A stretch of 64,000 nucleotides of DNA from Lonicera japonica (taxonomy: Eukaryota; Streptophyta; Magnoliopsida; Dipsacales; Caprifoliaceae), in the NCBI GenBank assembly GCA_021464415.1, contig CM038464.1, positions 1,798,001 through 1,862,000 on the forward strand, read 5' to 3'. This document shows positions 8,474-20,700 of this stretch, piece by piece. Position 1 is the first letter of the stretch, and each line of letters begins with the position of its first letter. The notes under the pieces were generated by a model. That model had not been told where the DNA came from. It was given only the letters and a program-made list of their open reading frames with translations, and did no database searches. The translations under genes and the position numbers were made by a program.

Positions 8474-10864
8474 ACTCCTCCCATTATATATATACTATTA
8501 TAGTATCTCCAATAGTATAATCAAAATAACAATTATAATCAATTTTAACAATATCGACTAAAAACACTACCCCAATAACATAATCAAATTTTAGCAATCT
8601 TTTAACCAATAACCAAATCTACTACCTTTATAATTAAAGTTAACAATATGTTTCAATAGCCAAATGAGGGACCCACTAATTTTATTGGTTAAAAGTTGAT
8701 TGATCTTTTAAAATTTAAATAATTTTTCCTTCCTTTTTTTGGAACAAAATTCAAATGGATTAATTTGTGACCAATCAATTTAATAAACCCAACAAATTTA
8801 GTTATTGAGAAAAAATAATTATTGAAAAGACATTCGTTATTAACTTTATCAATTTACTAAATGAATAATAAAAAATTATTTTAATTATTCAATTAAAAGT
8901 ACTCTTAGATTTGATAAATTGCAATTAATGAAGGATATGCCAAAGAAGGAAGTTGAAATTATTAATGAAGGACATGCAATTATTAAAGAAAAGCTTAGAC
9001 TAGATGCTTTGTACGACAGTGGTATTTTTGTGAGCATAAATGATTGGGACGGTAGAGGTCGGTTCGATTTATATATTTGTAATTCAAACAAAAAATGGTA
9101 TCACTAATAACCCAAAAAAAAAAAAAAAAGAGTCTCTGCGAAAACAAAATTCTTAGATTGTCGAAGGAAAAGCCCTAAAAATAAGATTGTGCCTAAAACA
9201 CTTCTAGTTAGTGCAATCTATAAACAAACCCAATCCCTCGTAGCTCGTAAGTCGTGTCATATGTTAATTAGTTATTAATTTGTTGCGCATTTTTTTTTTT
9301 AAGATTATAATGAGAATTGTTGACAAGGATAATGCTACTTTTAATAGTTACACTATATTTTAGCCTTTTAATATATTTCTTTTAAAATTGTTTAGATTAG
9401 ATTCGTAAATCACACTCAAAAGCGCCCTAAAATCTAGTTAATAATATATCGTAAAGAGGCTCCAAATATTTCCACGTTATTTTAATTACCACTTACAATT
9501 GCATTAATTACACTTTAATTTTTTATTTGTTGATAGAGTGACAGTAGATAAATTATTCTATTTAATTTTTCACTTATTACAAAAAAAATATCTTTAATCT
9601 TTTTTACCAATATATCTATAGTCATTCATTGGTTATGTGTTCAAAATTATTGTAAGTAGAACAAGTTTGGTAGCACTTCCTATATCTCAAAAATCAATTC
9701 AAACATAAAAAGGGACCACTAAAAAAATGATAAAAATACAAGTATAAAATTATTAAATTAAATGTAATAAAATTATTTATTATTGTTTTATACGGAAGAA
9801 AAGGGATTAAGGGTTCAAACCATATGTAATTGAAGAAAAAATGAAAATCTAGATTATTAAATTTAAGTAGAATTTGGTATGAAAATCAATATATAAGTTG
9901 AAAAGAATATGGTAGGAATTTATTTATGCTATAAATTTAAAATAGTAAAGTATTTAAGGTTAGTCCACAAACTCTTGGGTTCAAATATGAAAGTAATAAA
10001 AATTATTTGCAATTTTGAATTTCAAATTTACAAGTAACAAAAACAATTGCTCATTCTTCCAAAAGTAGACCTTCTGTCACCAAAGAAGGAATCTTACAAT
10101 TATAGTAAGTTGTAATTAAATCGCTTTCTTGATTGTACTTATTCACATTAATTAATATTATATTTTAATATTTTTTAAAATTATAAATTTATATTTATTT
10201 TTTTGTCAATAATATAATATAATTTAATTTTATTGTAAAATGTGATGAATTAATTATTACATAAAAAAAGAAAAGAAAAAGAAAGATGAACTATCTTAAA
10301 AAAATAGAAGGTAAGATTATTTTTAAGATAGTAATTTATTGTTAGCACACAAGGCATAATAATAAAATTTGGGGGATATACATAGTTGTGGTTAGGCACG
10401 ATGGTGACGAGAAGCGTCTTCCAAAAGTAAGATTTATTTAATTTAATAAAACAAAATAGTATATAAAAAATGAGAGTGAACTATGAAGTAAAAAAAAAAA
10501 AAATTAGCAAAGGAAACAACAGGTATAATAAGATAGCTCTGATTTTCGATTTCCGTGTCAAGCAAGCATCCATTAATCGAGGTTTCTTAACCGACGGGCA
10601 ATTATAACCCCCTCGTCCCCCGTCAGATTCAATTTTCCCCTTTGCTTCACTTTTAATCCTATCTATCTATCTATCTATCTATCTGTCTTCTCCTTCCTCT
10701 TCTCCTTCTTCTTCTTCTTATCATTATTATTATTATTATTATTATTCCTAACTTTATCTTCTTCCCCTCTCCTCCTTGTAATTATTTCTTCTCTCACTCT
10801 TACTATCTTTCTTCCATTATCTGTCCAAATTAACCCTAATTTCAGATCATCTTAATAGGAGTCT
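8474..10864. other. Intergenic region upstream of the first NAC gene
   Basis: AT-rich. An open frame of 62 codons at 8919-9107 on the plus strand (contains SINDWDGRGRFDLYICNS) ends shortly before an A-rich run near 9113-9129. That could mark a small retro-inserted fragment, but I do not recognise the protein. The last 250 bp form the CT-rich leader of the NAC gene. Confidence 0.4.
10486..10864 (+). promoter_or_regulatory. Proximal upstream region and 5' leader of the first NAC gene
   Basis: It contains a (CTAT)n run at about 10664-10684 followed by a long polypyrimidine stretch to about 10810, typical of plant 5' leaders. No ATG occurs between 10486 and the start codon at 10865, so that start is the first available in this exon and no ATG-initiated upstream reading frame lies here. 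The transcription start cannot be fixed from sequence. Confidence 0.5.
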
Positions 10865-13800
10865 ATGGCTCACGAATTGGTGGCAGTAACTCCGTCGGTA
10901 AAATTACCGGCGGCGCCCCCGACCACGTCACTGGCGCCTGGGTTTCGGTTTCACCCAACGGATGAGGAACTCGTTAGGTATTACCTTAGGCGTAAGGCTT
11001 GTGGAAAGCCCTTCCGTTTCCAAGCCATCTCTGAAATTGATGTCTATAAGTCCGAGCCTTGGGACCTTCAAGGTATTTCCTTTTACTTCCTCTGTAAACA
11101 TTCTTGTGTTGCAAGTTTTATTTTTTAACCTTTTTCCCTTTTTGGTATGTTCCACGATTTGGTGCATTTCCGGTCTAAGTTTGGGCCTTATCTTATCTCT
11201 CTTTGAACATTTTGTGTGTCATATTTATTTTTTCAACAATTACTTGTTTTCGTGGATGTCCACAAGTATATGTTTGCTTGCGTTGGCAGGAAATTGCTGC
11301 TTGAATATATGAAATTCGAGTAAAGATAATATTTTGGTCTATGATTTTTGCTTGTTTGAATCTGGATTTAGGTCTGCTCAGAAGAAGTAAAAATCTGGGT
11401 TGAGGTCTTTCCAGACTTTTTTCTTTTGCTTCTTATGCCTTTATTTTTGTTTGTCTGTACTTATCCAAAAACTCATCTTTTCTTTCTGTCAACATGTCAG
11501 CTATTTTTCTCTCCCTATTTTTTTCTTGTGGTTCCTGGGAGAGAGAGTTGGGTGATCTGGTTTGTTCAAAAAGTTTTCTCATATTGGTATTGTTCTCTGC
11601 AAATGTGAAACCTTACTATTTCTGTTAAATGTCCCCCCCCTGTTCCGTTAATTGATTGTGTAGTGTATGGGGTTAGGTTATTCATCTCTGAAGACCAGAG
11701 ATCTGGAATGGTATTTCTTCAGCCCAGTAGATAGGAAGTATTGTAATGGGTCTCGATTGAACCGTGCTACTGGTAGAGGGTACTGGAAAGCAACAGGGAA
11801 GGATCGGGCTGTCCGTCATAAGGCTCAAACTATTGGTATGAAGAAAACACTAGTCTTCCATGGTGGACGGGCCCCTGATGGCAAGCGAACCAACTGGGTA
11901 ATGCACGAGTATAGACTAACGGATGAAGAATTGGGGAGAGCAGGAGTTGCACAGGTGTGAATTGTGCTGATGTTAGAATTTTAGAAAGTAGTGCATTTAT
12001 GATTGTGGTTAAAGTTCAAATTTTGAAACTCACAAAAAATTATTTGTTCTCTTTGGGGCGGAAAAGGATGCATTTGTGCTGTGCAGAATTTTTCAGAAGA
12101 GTGGTTTAGGGCCACCAAATGGAGATCGATATGCACCATTTCTTGATGAGGAATGGGATGATGATGCAGTTCTCTTTGTTCCTGGAGAGACTGAGGATGA
12201 CATGGCCAATGGTGATGAAGCAAGGGTTGAAGGAAATGACCTTGAGCAGGTTTGTTCTTTGCTATATACAGAGTTATAGACAAGTTCCTTTTTTAAGTTT
12301 GTTTTTAGGTGCCTAAGTGTTATTTTTTTTTTGTTTTTTTTTTGTGATAAACATGGGTATTGGGGCCCAATCCCACTAATCCCATGAGGCCTTGGTTGCT
12401 TGACCGGGAGATGCCCCCAGTAGCCCAAGAAAGGTTTCACACAACGGAAAATCTAATCTGAGACCGTGTGCTTACCCACACAGTCACGAGTGTTATTTGA
12501 TAAAGCAATTAATGCTCTTGCTGTTTGTTTACTACTTGAAAAATTGAAAAATAATTTTGCTATATAGAGATTTGAGAGGCTAAAGTGACACAAGAAGACC
12601 TCCAAGTGTTTTTCTGGGGCATTGATCATATTTTTTCAACGTTCCATTATGTCGCACTAGAGGATATGATCAGAGAATCTCCTTGTTGGGATCAAATAAC
12701 CACAAGTATATGTATCTCTCATGTACTGTCATAGTAGAAGCTAGAGTTTTCGCATATATTTTATCGGTTGATAAAGAAATTGGACAACAATCTTTACGAA
12801 ATCTACCCTTAACTTATTGACCTCAAACTGATAGGCAAGATATGTACTCCTTTGAAATATATACTTTTGTAATGGACATATTTTAGTGGGATCCATGTGT
12901 CCTTTGCCTTTCTGTAAACTTTGCACTTAGGAGTGGGGGGTTGAAATGTCTTTTTTAAAGCCAAGGTGCTTACCATCATTATATTTTTTGGGTGAGCATA
13001 TGCAATAAGTATCTCTTAACCAAGTCACGTTCAGGATTTCACTACTTTGAAAGTATTGAACTTATGCAAGTTATGTTTGTATTTGAGGTATGTTATAGTA
13101 TCAGTTAGATCTTCTAAATTCCTACCGACTGATATTTCATTGCAAAATTTTCTCGAGTGTTTATTTAATTTTTAGGTTGTACAAATCTTATTGCATCCTC
13201 TAAAATTTCCTCAAAATATTTCATCAACTCATCTCTAACCACTTCACAACAATCATGAAACAAGGCCATAGCAAATTCATCTTGGAATAGGAGCTCCACA
13301 ACATGTTACAAACTTTTGCTAATCTTCTTGTCCTCGAACAGTTCTAAGCACCTTCCTTTGCATTACCTTTTGTTTCCGCGGTTATAGCGAGATTTGATTG
13401 CCAAGATTTATTTTTGCATTTGGCAAAGGGGTTTGCCTACATCTTTTAGGTGTTTGGTGGGTATTAAATATCCTACATTATATACAGCCAAGATGTCTGG
13501 CTGGTTGTTGAAGTGTCTTACAATTTTTTTTGTTGCCTTGGTCGCAATAGGGTTGACCCGTTGATCAACATATTTAGAAGGCCATGGAATGTATATGAAA
13601 TGGTCCGTGCAACATCCTTGTTTATGAGGTCACGTCCATTTGCCCTTTGTTGCATTTCGTGGATATGCTTATGGGTTATGGGAAGATATTTTGTGGGACT
13701 GTTCATTAACTTACAGGAATCTAATACTTTCTGTAGAACTTGAAGCTATCAAAGTTGTTTTCTGGGTTTGTGGTGCAAACTCTTACTTCCTATCTAATAT

Positions 13801-15889
13801 GCTAAAGCATTACAATTCTATATAATTTTGATGTCTGGAAAGGGTGTCATCTTTTCTCCTTGGTTTTAAGGTTCTAGGTCCTCTTTCTGATTCTCCTTTA
13901 GGTTCATATGACCGTCTGTCATGCTTCTTTCAGTAAGGTCAGCCTTGACTAAAATCAAGGTTTTAGCATTGTCAGTTGCTTACATCTCACAAGTATTTGA
14001 CGTGTCTTGCCAAAATATCTAACAAAACCTTGGTCCCTGTTTTTTTTTATGTTAGGAAAAGAATAGAAAGCTGTAATCATCCTTTTATTCCTAGACCTTT
14101 CCTTATATGGTTGTAAATTATATATATATATAGGCGAGCTATTTAGGAACCTCCCTGTATGTAATCCTATGTTATAGTAAAAGATGCAAATTTGAACCAG
14201 GTTACCTTATTCGTTCAAAAAGCCCTTCTCCAATGGCCTCTATCTTTTTAGCAAATCCTTGTTCAGTAACCAACTTGAAGTAAATACGTGCTCCTTTTCC
14301 AATTGTCCAACACGAAGTAGTAGTTTATCCACAACCAAATTGAAAGAAACAAGGGAACTACAGGGCGTCTTAATGTGTACTAAGAGCAGCTTATGGTGCG
14401 CCATGGGAGAAAGACATCTCATCATTGGTCCACCCTATCTGTATTCTTATTTTCTCTATTTATTCTCTCTCCGCCACTGAAAACACTGTTCCTTTTACAT
14501 GGCTAAACACAACCGCCTCTAATAGTCTTATGGTGGTGAGTTTGGGTTGAGCCTTTGATTGGATCTGCTCAGTTGCCTCATTTTACTTGTCCACTTGTAA
14601 GGTGTGATTAAGCTTTATCATGGTCCAACTGGGTTGTGTTGTTGTGATGCCGTGGTGGAGGATATAAAGTGCAAAGTTTTCAAATTTGGCAAGGAAGATG
14701 GTGGCTGGAAATGATGTTATCATGTCATAATATCTTGGCTGTTGTAGAGAAAATGTGTAGAAAAATGTTTGACATTCAAAACTTTGGTCTTGTTTTTGCA
14801 ATGGGTAAAACTTTCTTCTCTGAATCTTTTTGTGCGATACAACAAAATTGTTGGTCAATTTGACAATTAACTGAAGGATGGGAGAATTGTTTATATGGCT
14901 AACCAGACGGAGTGCGAATAATTTCCCAAATAAGATGGGGTCTGTATTTCTTGAAAACGGTATTCCTTTTTTGCTTGGATCTTTTTTCTTTTCTGCGATC
15001 CCCCAAGAAACCCTCCCCTTTTTATCATTTATTGTCATACCATATTTCCTTTGAATTTGAAAACAATTTGGAAGTAGTCATCTTAGTTCTGGTGCAAACA
15101 TATATTTCTTTAGCAGTGAAAATTGAAAAAGTCTCACTATAGTTGATTCATCGTCATACAATGTGTCTGCTGGTTTTTCATTGCCGTGTCGATTTGAGTG
15201 ACTGATATGCATCAGAATATGCTATGATAACATATCCACATGTGCATTCACACATCAGTTTATCTCATGGATTTCTCAAATTCACTTTTCAATTGCTGGT
15301 GCCTTAAAGGACATATATTCGTTGCTGATTGTTGCAGGATGCTCGGCCCAAGAAGGCTCCTCTCCACGGAAACCAGCCTCCAATCGACTCTCAACCTCTC
15401 CCACTCATTTGTAAGAGAGAAAGATCAGAGGATTGTGCTCTAAATTGCGAAGCTGATCTCGAACCCATTTCTTTCTTGCAAAGTAAAAGATCCAAACATA
15501 ATGATAGTAATAATAATGATCCAAACTCCAGCAATAACAATGCAAATGGTTCTGAAGATTCAACTACAACAAGCCAGGACCCACCAGCAGCAGCACCCAA
15601 ACGAACACTCTTGGAGTTCCCTTTGATAGACTGGATTGAACCCAAAGAGAATCATCACCCTGCTGCACCAACTACCGTGTGTACATTTGATGCTGCAAAT
15701 CTCGAAAAGTCGGTGCCTCCAGGGTATTTGAAATTCATCAGCAACTTGGAGAACGAGATCCTTAATGTTTCAATGGAGCGAGAAACGTTAAAGATTGAAG
15801 TGATGAGGGCCCAAGCCATGATTAACGTCCTTCAGTCCCGTATCGATCTTTTGAGCAAAGAAAATGAGGATTTGAGAAGGTTCGCCTAG
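10865..15889 (+). CDS. NAC-domain transcription factor, NAC082-like
   Basis: Exons 10865-11072, 11677-11954, 12067-12249 and 15338-15889 join in frame across GT/AG introns to give 406 aa. The N-terminal NAC domain (about residues 22-175) shows [43 protein letters not shown] and NWVMHEYRL, then [12 protein letters not shown]. The first two introns sit at the usual NAC positions. The C-terminal part is rich in Asn/Ser and ends in a predicted coiled coil, from about [19 protein letters not shown] to the end. There is no membrane anchor. This layout matches the Arabidopsis NAC082 clade (stress regulator, implicated in the ribosomal-stress response). Intron 3 is unusually long at 3.1 kb and holds a SINE. 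A second NAC gene follows 1.85 kb downstream in the same direction. Confidence 0.9.
12326..12488 (-). mobile_element. SINE-like retro-insert in NAC intron 3
   Basis: Flanked by a perfect 10-bp duplication AGTGTTATTT (12316-12325 and 12489-12498). On the minus strand it begins CGTGACTGTGTGGGTAAGCA, carries GGTCTCAGATTAG (B-box-like) and CCTCATGGGATTAGTGGG, and ends in two A runs. The CCTCATGGGATTAGT block resembles plant Au-type SINEs from general knowledge. The family assignment is tentative; the retro-insertion itself is well supported. Confidence 0.65.
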
Positions 15890-16441
15890 TAGCTGCTCGA
15901 ATGTAAAATGTAGTAATTTAGTTTTTGGCCCAAGCCATGAATTGAATGTTTTGTTCTTGTCTCAGTATTAATCTTATGAACAAGGAGAGAGTGCGGAGGT
16001 TGAAAAAAGGGGCCGCCCTTTTGTGGCACTTATGTTCTGTTTCTCTAGTAGTTCATTGTAATGTGAACGAATGTACCTTTCTTTCGCCATTGATGATGCC
16101 TTTGTCTCTGCTACATTGGTTTTAGTTCCAATAAATTTTGGTTTCGGATCTATTTTGAATGCGTTAATGTTGTCGGAGGAACTTGTGTAGGATTAATTCA
16201 CTGCAGACCTACAGCTACTCGAACCGGGATACTCTCAATTGTGCTTGGTCTTGAGTTCTTGACCTTGAATATTTTTCCTAATGTAGTTGCTTTTCCACTG
16301 GCGCATGAATTGATCACTTAGCTCTGTACGTGGAAAGCTAGTTAGTAGTACAACTAATTACAATGGGTTGTTCTATTGTTACACTTAAAAAGAAAGTGTA
16401 AAAGCCAGTGTAGTGATGATGCTTTGTTGCAAATCCCAGAG
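15890..16441 (+). other. 3' untranslated region and downstream of the first NAC gene
   Basis: Follows the TAG stop. It is T-rich with AATAAA-like stretches (CAATAAATTTTGG near 16129). No other gene was seen. Confidence 0.4.
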
Positions 16442-16758
16442 GCCTCGTTTGGTTTACGAAAGGGAAATCAATTCCCTTATCTTTTCTACGGAGGTGGAAA
16501 ATTAAATTTTCGGTCAAATTTCCTTTCTGTTTGGTAAAGCATGGAAAATATTTAGGTAATGATATTATTGTCTAAAAGTTTTATAATAAATGCTTAGAAA
16601 TCACATGGGAAAATCAATCCTATGTATTTTGAGAGGAATGGTTTTACCTCCTACTTTTTTCTATTTTAGAAAAGTGTTTTCGGAATTTGTGCTTACCAAA
16701 TAAAGGAAAGGAACGACTTTTCTTTCCTAAATGTTAAAATTCGTAAACCAAACGAGAT
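16442..16758. mobile_element. MITE with 17-bp perfect terminal inverted repeats
   Basis: CTCGTTTGGTTTACGAA at 16444-16460 is matched exactly in reverse complement at 16740-16756. The arms continue imperfectly inward. The element is about 317 bp and non-coding. The ends recall Harbinger/Tourist or hAT MITEs, but the target duplication is not clean, so the superfamily is left open. Confidence 0.65.
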
Positions 16759-17738
16759 TAGAAAGTAAGATGTAGTGAATCTATTAATACTATATTGCGG
16801 TATGTTATGTACAAACGCGTGTCAGTTTTTTTTTTATATATATAATTATGGAGGCGTTGTCATCACTAAATACAGGCAAGCATAGCATTGACGCTTAGCT
16901 GCTGGTAATTATTTAGGTGCGTTTGTTAAAATTATTATTATTTATATACTGCTCGTTCCATATTAATAGAAGAAGCAAGAGACTAGATGAATTTTAGAAA
17001 AAAATCAATTGCACATACAGACAGTATTGTGGAAAAAGAAAAAGGAAAAAATGTTAATTTTGAGACCATGATTGATGAATAAAAATAATACGTGTACTCA
17101 AAGAAAAGAAAAGAAAAGAAAAGAAATTGGCAAGGTGGGGCCTGGGGTTGAAGCGTCAACGATTAACCTCTGGTCTTGTTAATGACGGATAGGCATACGT
17201 ATTAATTAAAATCAAACCCTGGATGGGCGTGCGATTAGTACGACATGGGGGGTAAAATTAGATGGGTTATGGGATTTTAATAATAAAATAATAATATATA
17301 TTTATTTAAATTAAATGAAAAATAATAAAAAAAATAAAAATAAATACATATTATTTTATCATTAAAAATTCTAAGACCCTATCTAATTTTACCTCTATTA
17401 AAAATGAACTCGTACGACTACCATGTCCTTGTTGTTGATATTAATTAATTTATATTACCGCCATTCCTCCACGTTTCCTTCCTTCCTTCCTTCCTTCCTT
17501 CACACACACGAACATCCATCATCGACTTTACCTCCTCCTCCTGCTGCTGCTGCTGCTTTTTCTTTTAATTATTAACTTAAACAAAACAACTTTTCCATTA
17601 TTTCTTTCTTTCTTTCTTTTTTTCCCAATACACAGCAAATTCTTCCTTCGAATCTCAAACTTTTACTCTTTTTCCGCTAAACCCTACAAGTAGAAGAACA
17701 ACTTCAACGGATTCGGATCATATATTATTATAAGGGCT
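16759..17738. other. Upstream region and 5' leader of the second NAC gene
   Basis: AT-rich DNA ending in a pyrimidine-rich leader with (CTTC)n at about 17476-17501 and CTG/CTC repeats at 17530-17560. No ATG occurs between 17425 and the start codon at 17739. Confidence 0.45.
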
Positions 17739-20700
17739 ATGGATTCATCAGCATCGTCTACATCGGCTTCCCTTGCTCCAGGTTTTCGATTCCACCCCAC
17801 CGATGAAGAGCTCGTACGTTATTATCTGAGGCGCAAGATCTGTGGCAAATCATTCCGCTTCGACGCCATCTCTGAAATTGACATCTACAAAGTTGAACCA
17901 TGGGACCTTCCAGGTCTCCCCCCTCCCCTCCCTCCCTCTCTCTACATATAATATAATTTGCATATAATATATTATTCTGTTTAAATTTGTTTTATTTAAC
18001 GGTGGGAATCTAAGTCAATCCAGGCTTGTGTAATTCTGTTTAAATTTGTGAATGTTGTATGAATTGCTCGATTCACGTTGGTGATTTCAGTAGAGTAGAT
18101 ATTATGTAATGTAATTATGTTTCAATTTGTGACTGTTTTATGAATTGTTTGATTTACGGCGTGAATTTAGGTAAATCTAGGCTGAAGAGTAGAGATCTGG
18201 AGTGGTATTTTTTCACTGTGCTTGATAAGAAGTATGGAAACGGATCAAAGACGAACAGGGCAACTCATAGGGGTTACTGGAAGACCACGGGGAAGGACCG
18301 GGCTGTGTACCATAGGTCGAATGTTGTTGGGATGAAAAAAACTTTGGTGTATCATAATGGTAGGGCTCCTCGAGGTGAGAGGACTAATTGGGTCATGCAT
18401 GAATACAGACTTATTGATGAGGAGTTAGACAAGTCCGGAATTGTTCAGGTAGGCTAATTTATACTTTTGTGTATCATATAATATTATTTGTCCCTTTGTC
18501 TTCCTTTTTCTTTGTGAATCAAATGCTTATTAGTATAACAATTCGGAGCCAAATGTCCAATGGATAGAAAAACGAACATTATACTTGGGTATTAAATCTG
18601 GTTGGGTTTACAGCTAAAGTTCAGAGGCAAAACAACCTAGTGGCTACTTCTGTGAACTATAGAAATAGTAAAGGTTTTAAACTCTAACAAACCTGGCCAG
18701 CCAAGTTAGCCAACATAACCTTTCAAGAATGCAAGGTCGTGTGTGTGCTTTTGTGATCTGAAATATAGCATGTCCGACCTCCATCCTCAGTAAGAGTATG
18801 TTAAAATAATAACCTGCAGCAGAAAACAGGATAAGTTGTTAAGAACATGAAATTATACTGGGTCATGGTCTTTACGGATTTAGTGTACTAATATTAAATG
18901 GCTGTGGCTATTCTCTTCCAATTTAATACTCTAGCACTCCAAAATCCCTCACAAATGTATGATGAGTGTCCTAGAGATGCATAAAAAGTTAGCTTTATAC
19001 TGGAATGCCAGAGTAAGTACTTATTTGGAGTGCCAATAGCAATGCCGTACAAAAAATAAAATAAAATGCAGAACGCAATTTTTAGTCGTTTCTACTTTGT
19101 TTTTTATTCTTGATCTGATTGATATTGAACCTGTCAACAACCCCCCCCCCCCCCCCCTAACTCCTCCTTGTGGTTCGTAGGATGCGTTTGTGCTCTGCCG
19201 GGTATTTCAAAAGAGTGGCTCTGGGCCAAAGAATGGGGAGAAATATGGGGCACCATTTGTTGAGGAGGAATGGGAGGATGAAGAGTTGGCAATGGTCCCC
19301 AAGGAGGAGTCCACAGAGGAAGTACCAGTTGGTGATGGTGCCTATCTGGATGAAAATGACCTTCAGCAGGTTTGTAAATCTTGACTTGAATAAGCACATC
19401 TTAAACTTTCTCTTGAAAATGGTCCCCGGGGTTTTCTGGAACAGTAAGTAGATATATACAATACAATATTAAAACATGGAGTATCCTGGCCTCTTAGAGC
19501 ACCTGTCCCCATCCCCATTGGTGCATGAAGACCCTCCTATTGAGATGCACTGTGGACAAACAATGGGAGGTCAGAGGTGGCCCCAAGAAGATTCGAACTC
19601 TAAATAGAATTTGTTATAATATCTAAAAAGAAGCATGAAACATTGAATGCCAACTACTAAATGAAATTATTGCAAGAGGGTTTTATTTGTTTGTTAGAAG
19701 TTTGTCGATCCAAGAAATGAATTGGGCGGTGAAATGAGGCTTGGGTTTTCATTAATGTAACATCTTGCGATACTCTTAATTAGGAAGGAGGGAAAGGGGG
19801 GTTTGCACGGAGAAGAAGCTGGAAATACTGGCTTTTCTTCCTACTAAATATTAGGAGAGAGGCAATTTCACTTCCTTAGGTATGCACTTTATGTTCTTGT
19901 TATTTTCCCCTTCCAATTTTTTTTTTCCCTGCCAATTCGTTGAAGAATTACTATTTTATATTTTTTAGTAAATAGACTTTTCCTTGAAAGGGGAATGTAG
20001 ATGGATAAGTTTCGGAACACTTCTGTTATTTCGGTAGATAGACTTAATTAGGTCAATCTGTTCCATGAAACCATGTTAAGTGTCAACAGTAGACTAGCTG
20101 AAAGGGAAAGTGTGATTTTTATTTTTCAACGTTCATGAAGCAAATTTATGTATTCAGTCTCTGTTCCTTCTATTTTGTGTTCTTCCTGTTCTTTCATCCT
20201 TTCCAGTGAACTACTATTTTTTTTTCCGTGGCTGTATCTAGACACACACTATGCAAGTTAAGTTTAGATAAGTTTTTGGAATTTGTATAATTTCAGTGAA
20301 TAATTATATTTGATTAGTGTAACCAATGAAGATCAAGCTTGTAAAACTTCAGAAGTAGAGTAGCTGCAACATAAAGAGTGCTTTGAGATTGTATTTATAA
20401 GTTGAAAATTTGAATAATGCTTTCCTTCTTCAGGTTCTTGGCAGAGATGTTCCATCAGAAACTGCTCCTCTTCCTTTGAACTTCTATGATGGGGACAATA
20501 GCAATTTTATCCAGGAATCCACAGACTTTAAAGATGATGCTCAAGAGCTTCTGGTGGGTATGGGTGAAAATCATTGTGGCCCAGATCAGCCCGATGACCA
20601 AAACTTATTTGATTTGCCGGTACAGCACAATATTAGCGCAAAATCAGTCAAGCATGAATACATTGGGGAACCAAGCAATAACTCGAATGCTATAGATGTG

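Noticed and set aside
8919..9107. 62-codon plus-strand open frame before an A-rich run
   Set aside because: Peptide not recognised and no family evidence; noted in the intergenic entry as a possible retro-fragment only.
13000..15300. Hidden exons in the 3.1-kb intron 3 of the first NAC gene
   Set aside because: The flanking exons join in frame and match the family without extra sequence; the open frames inside have no domain.
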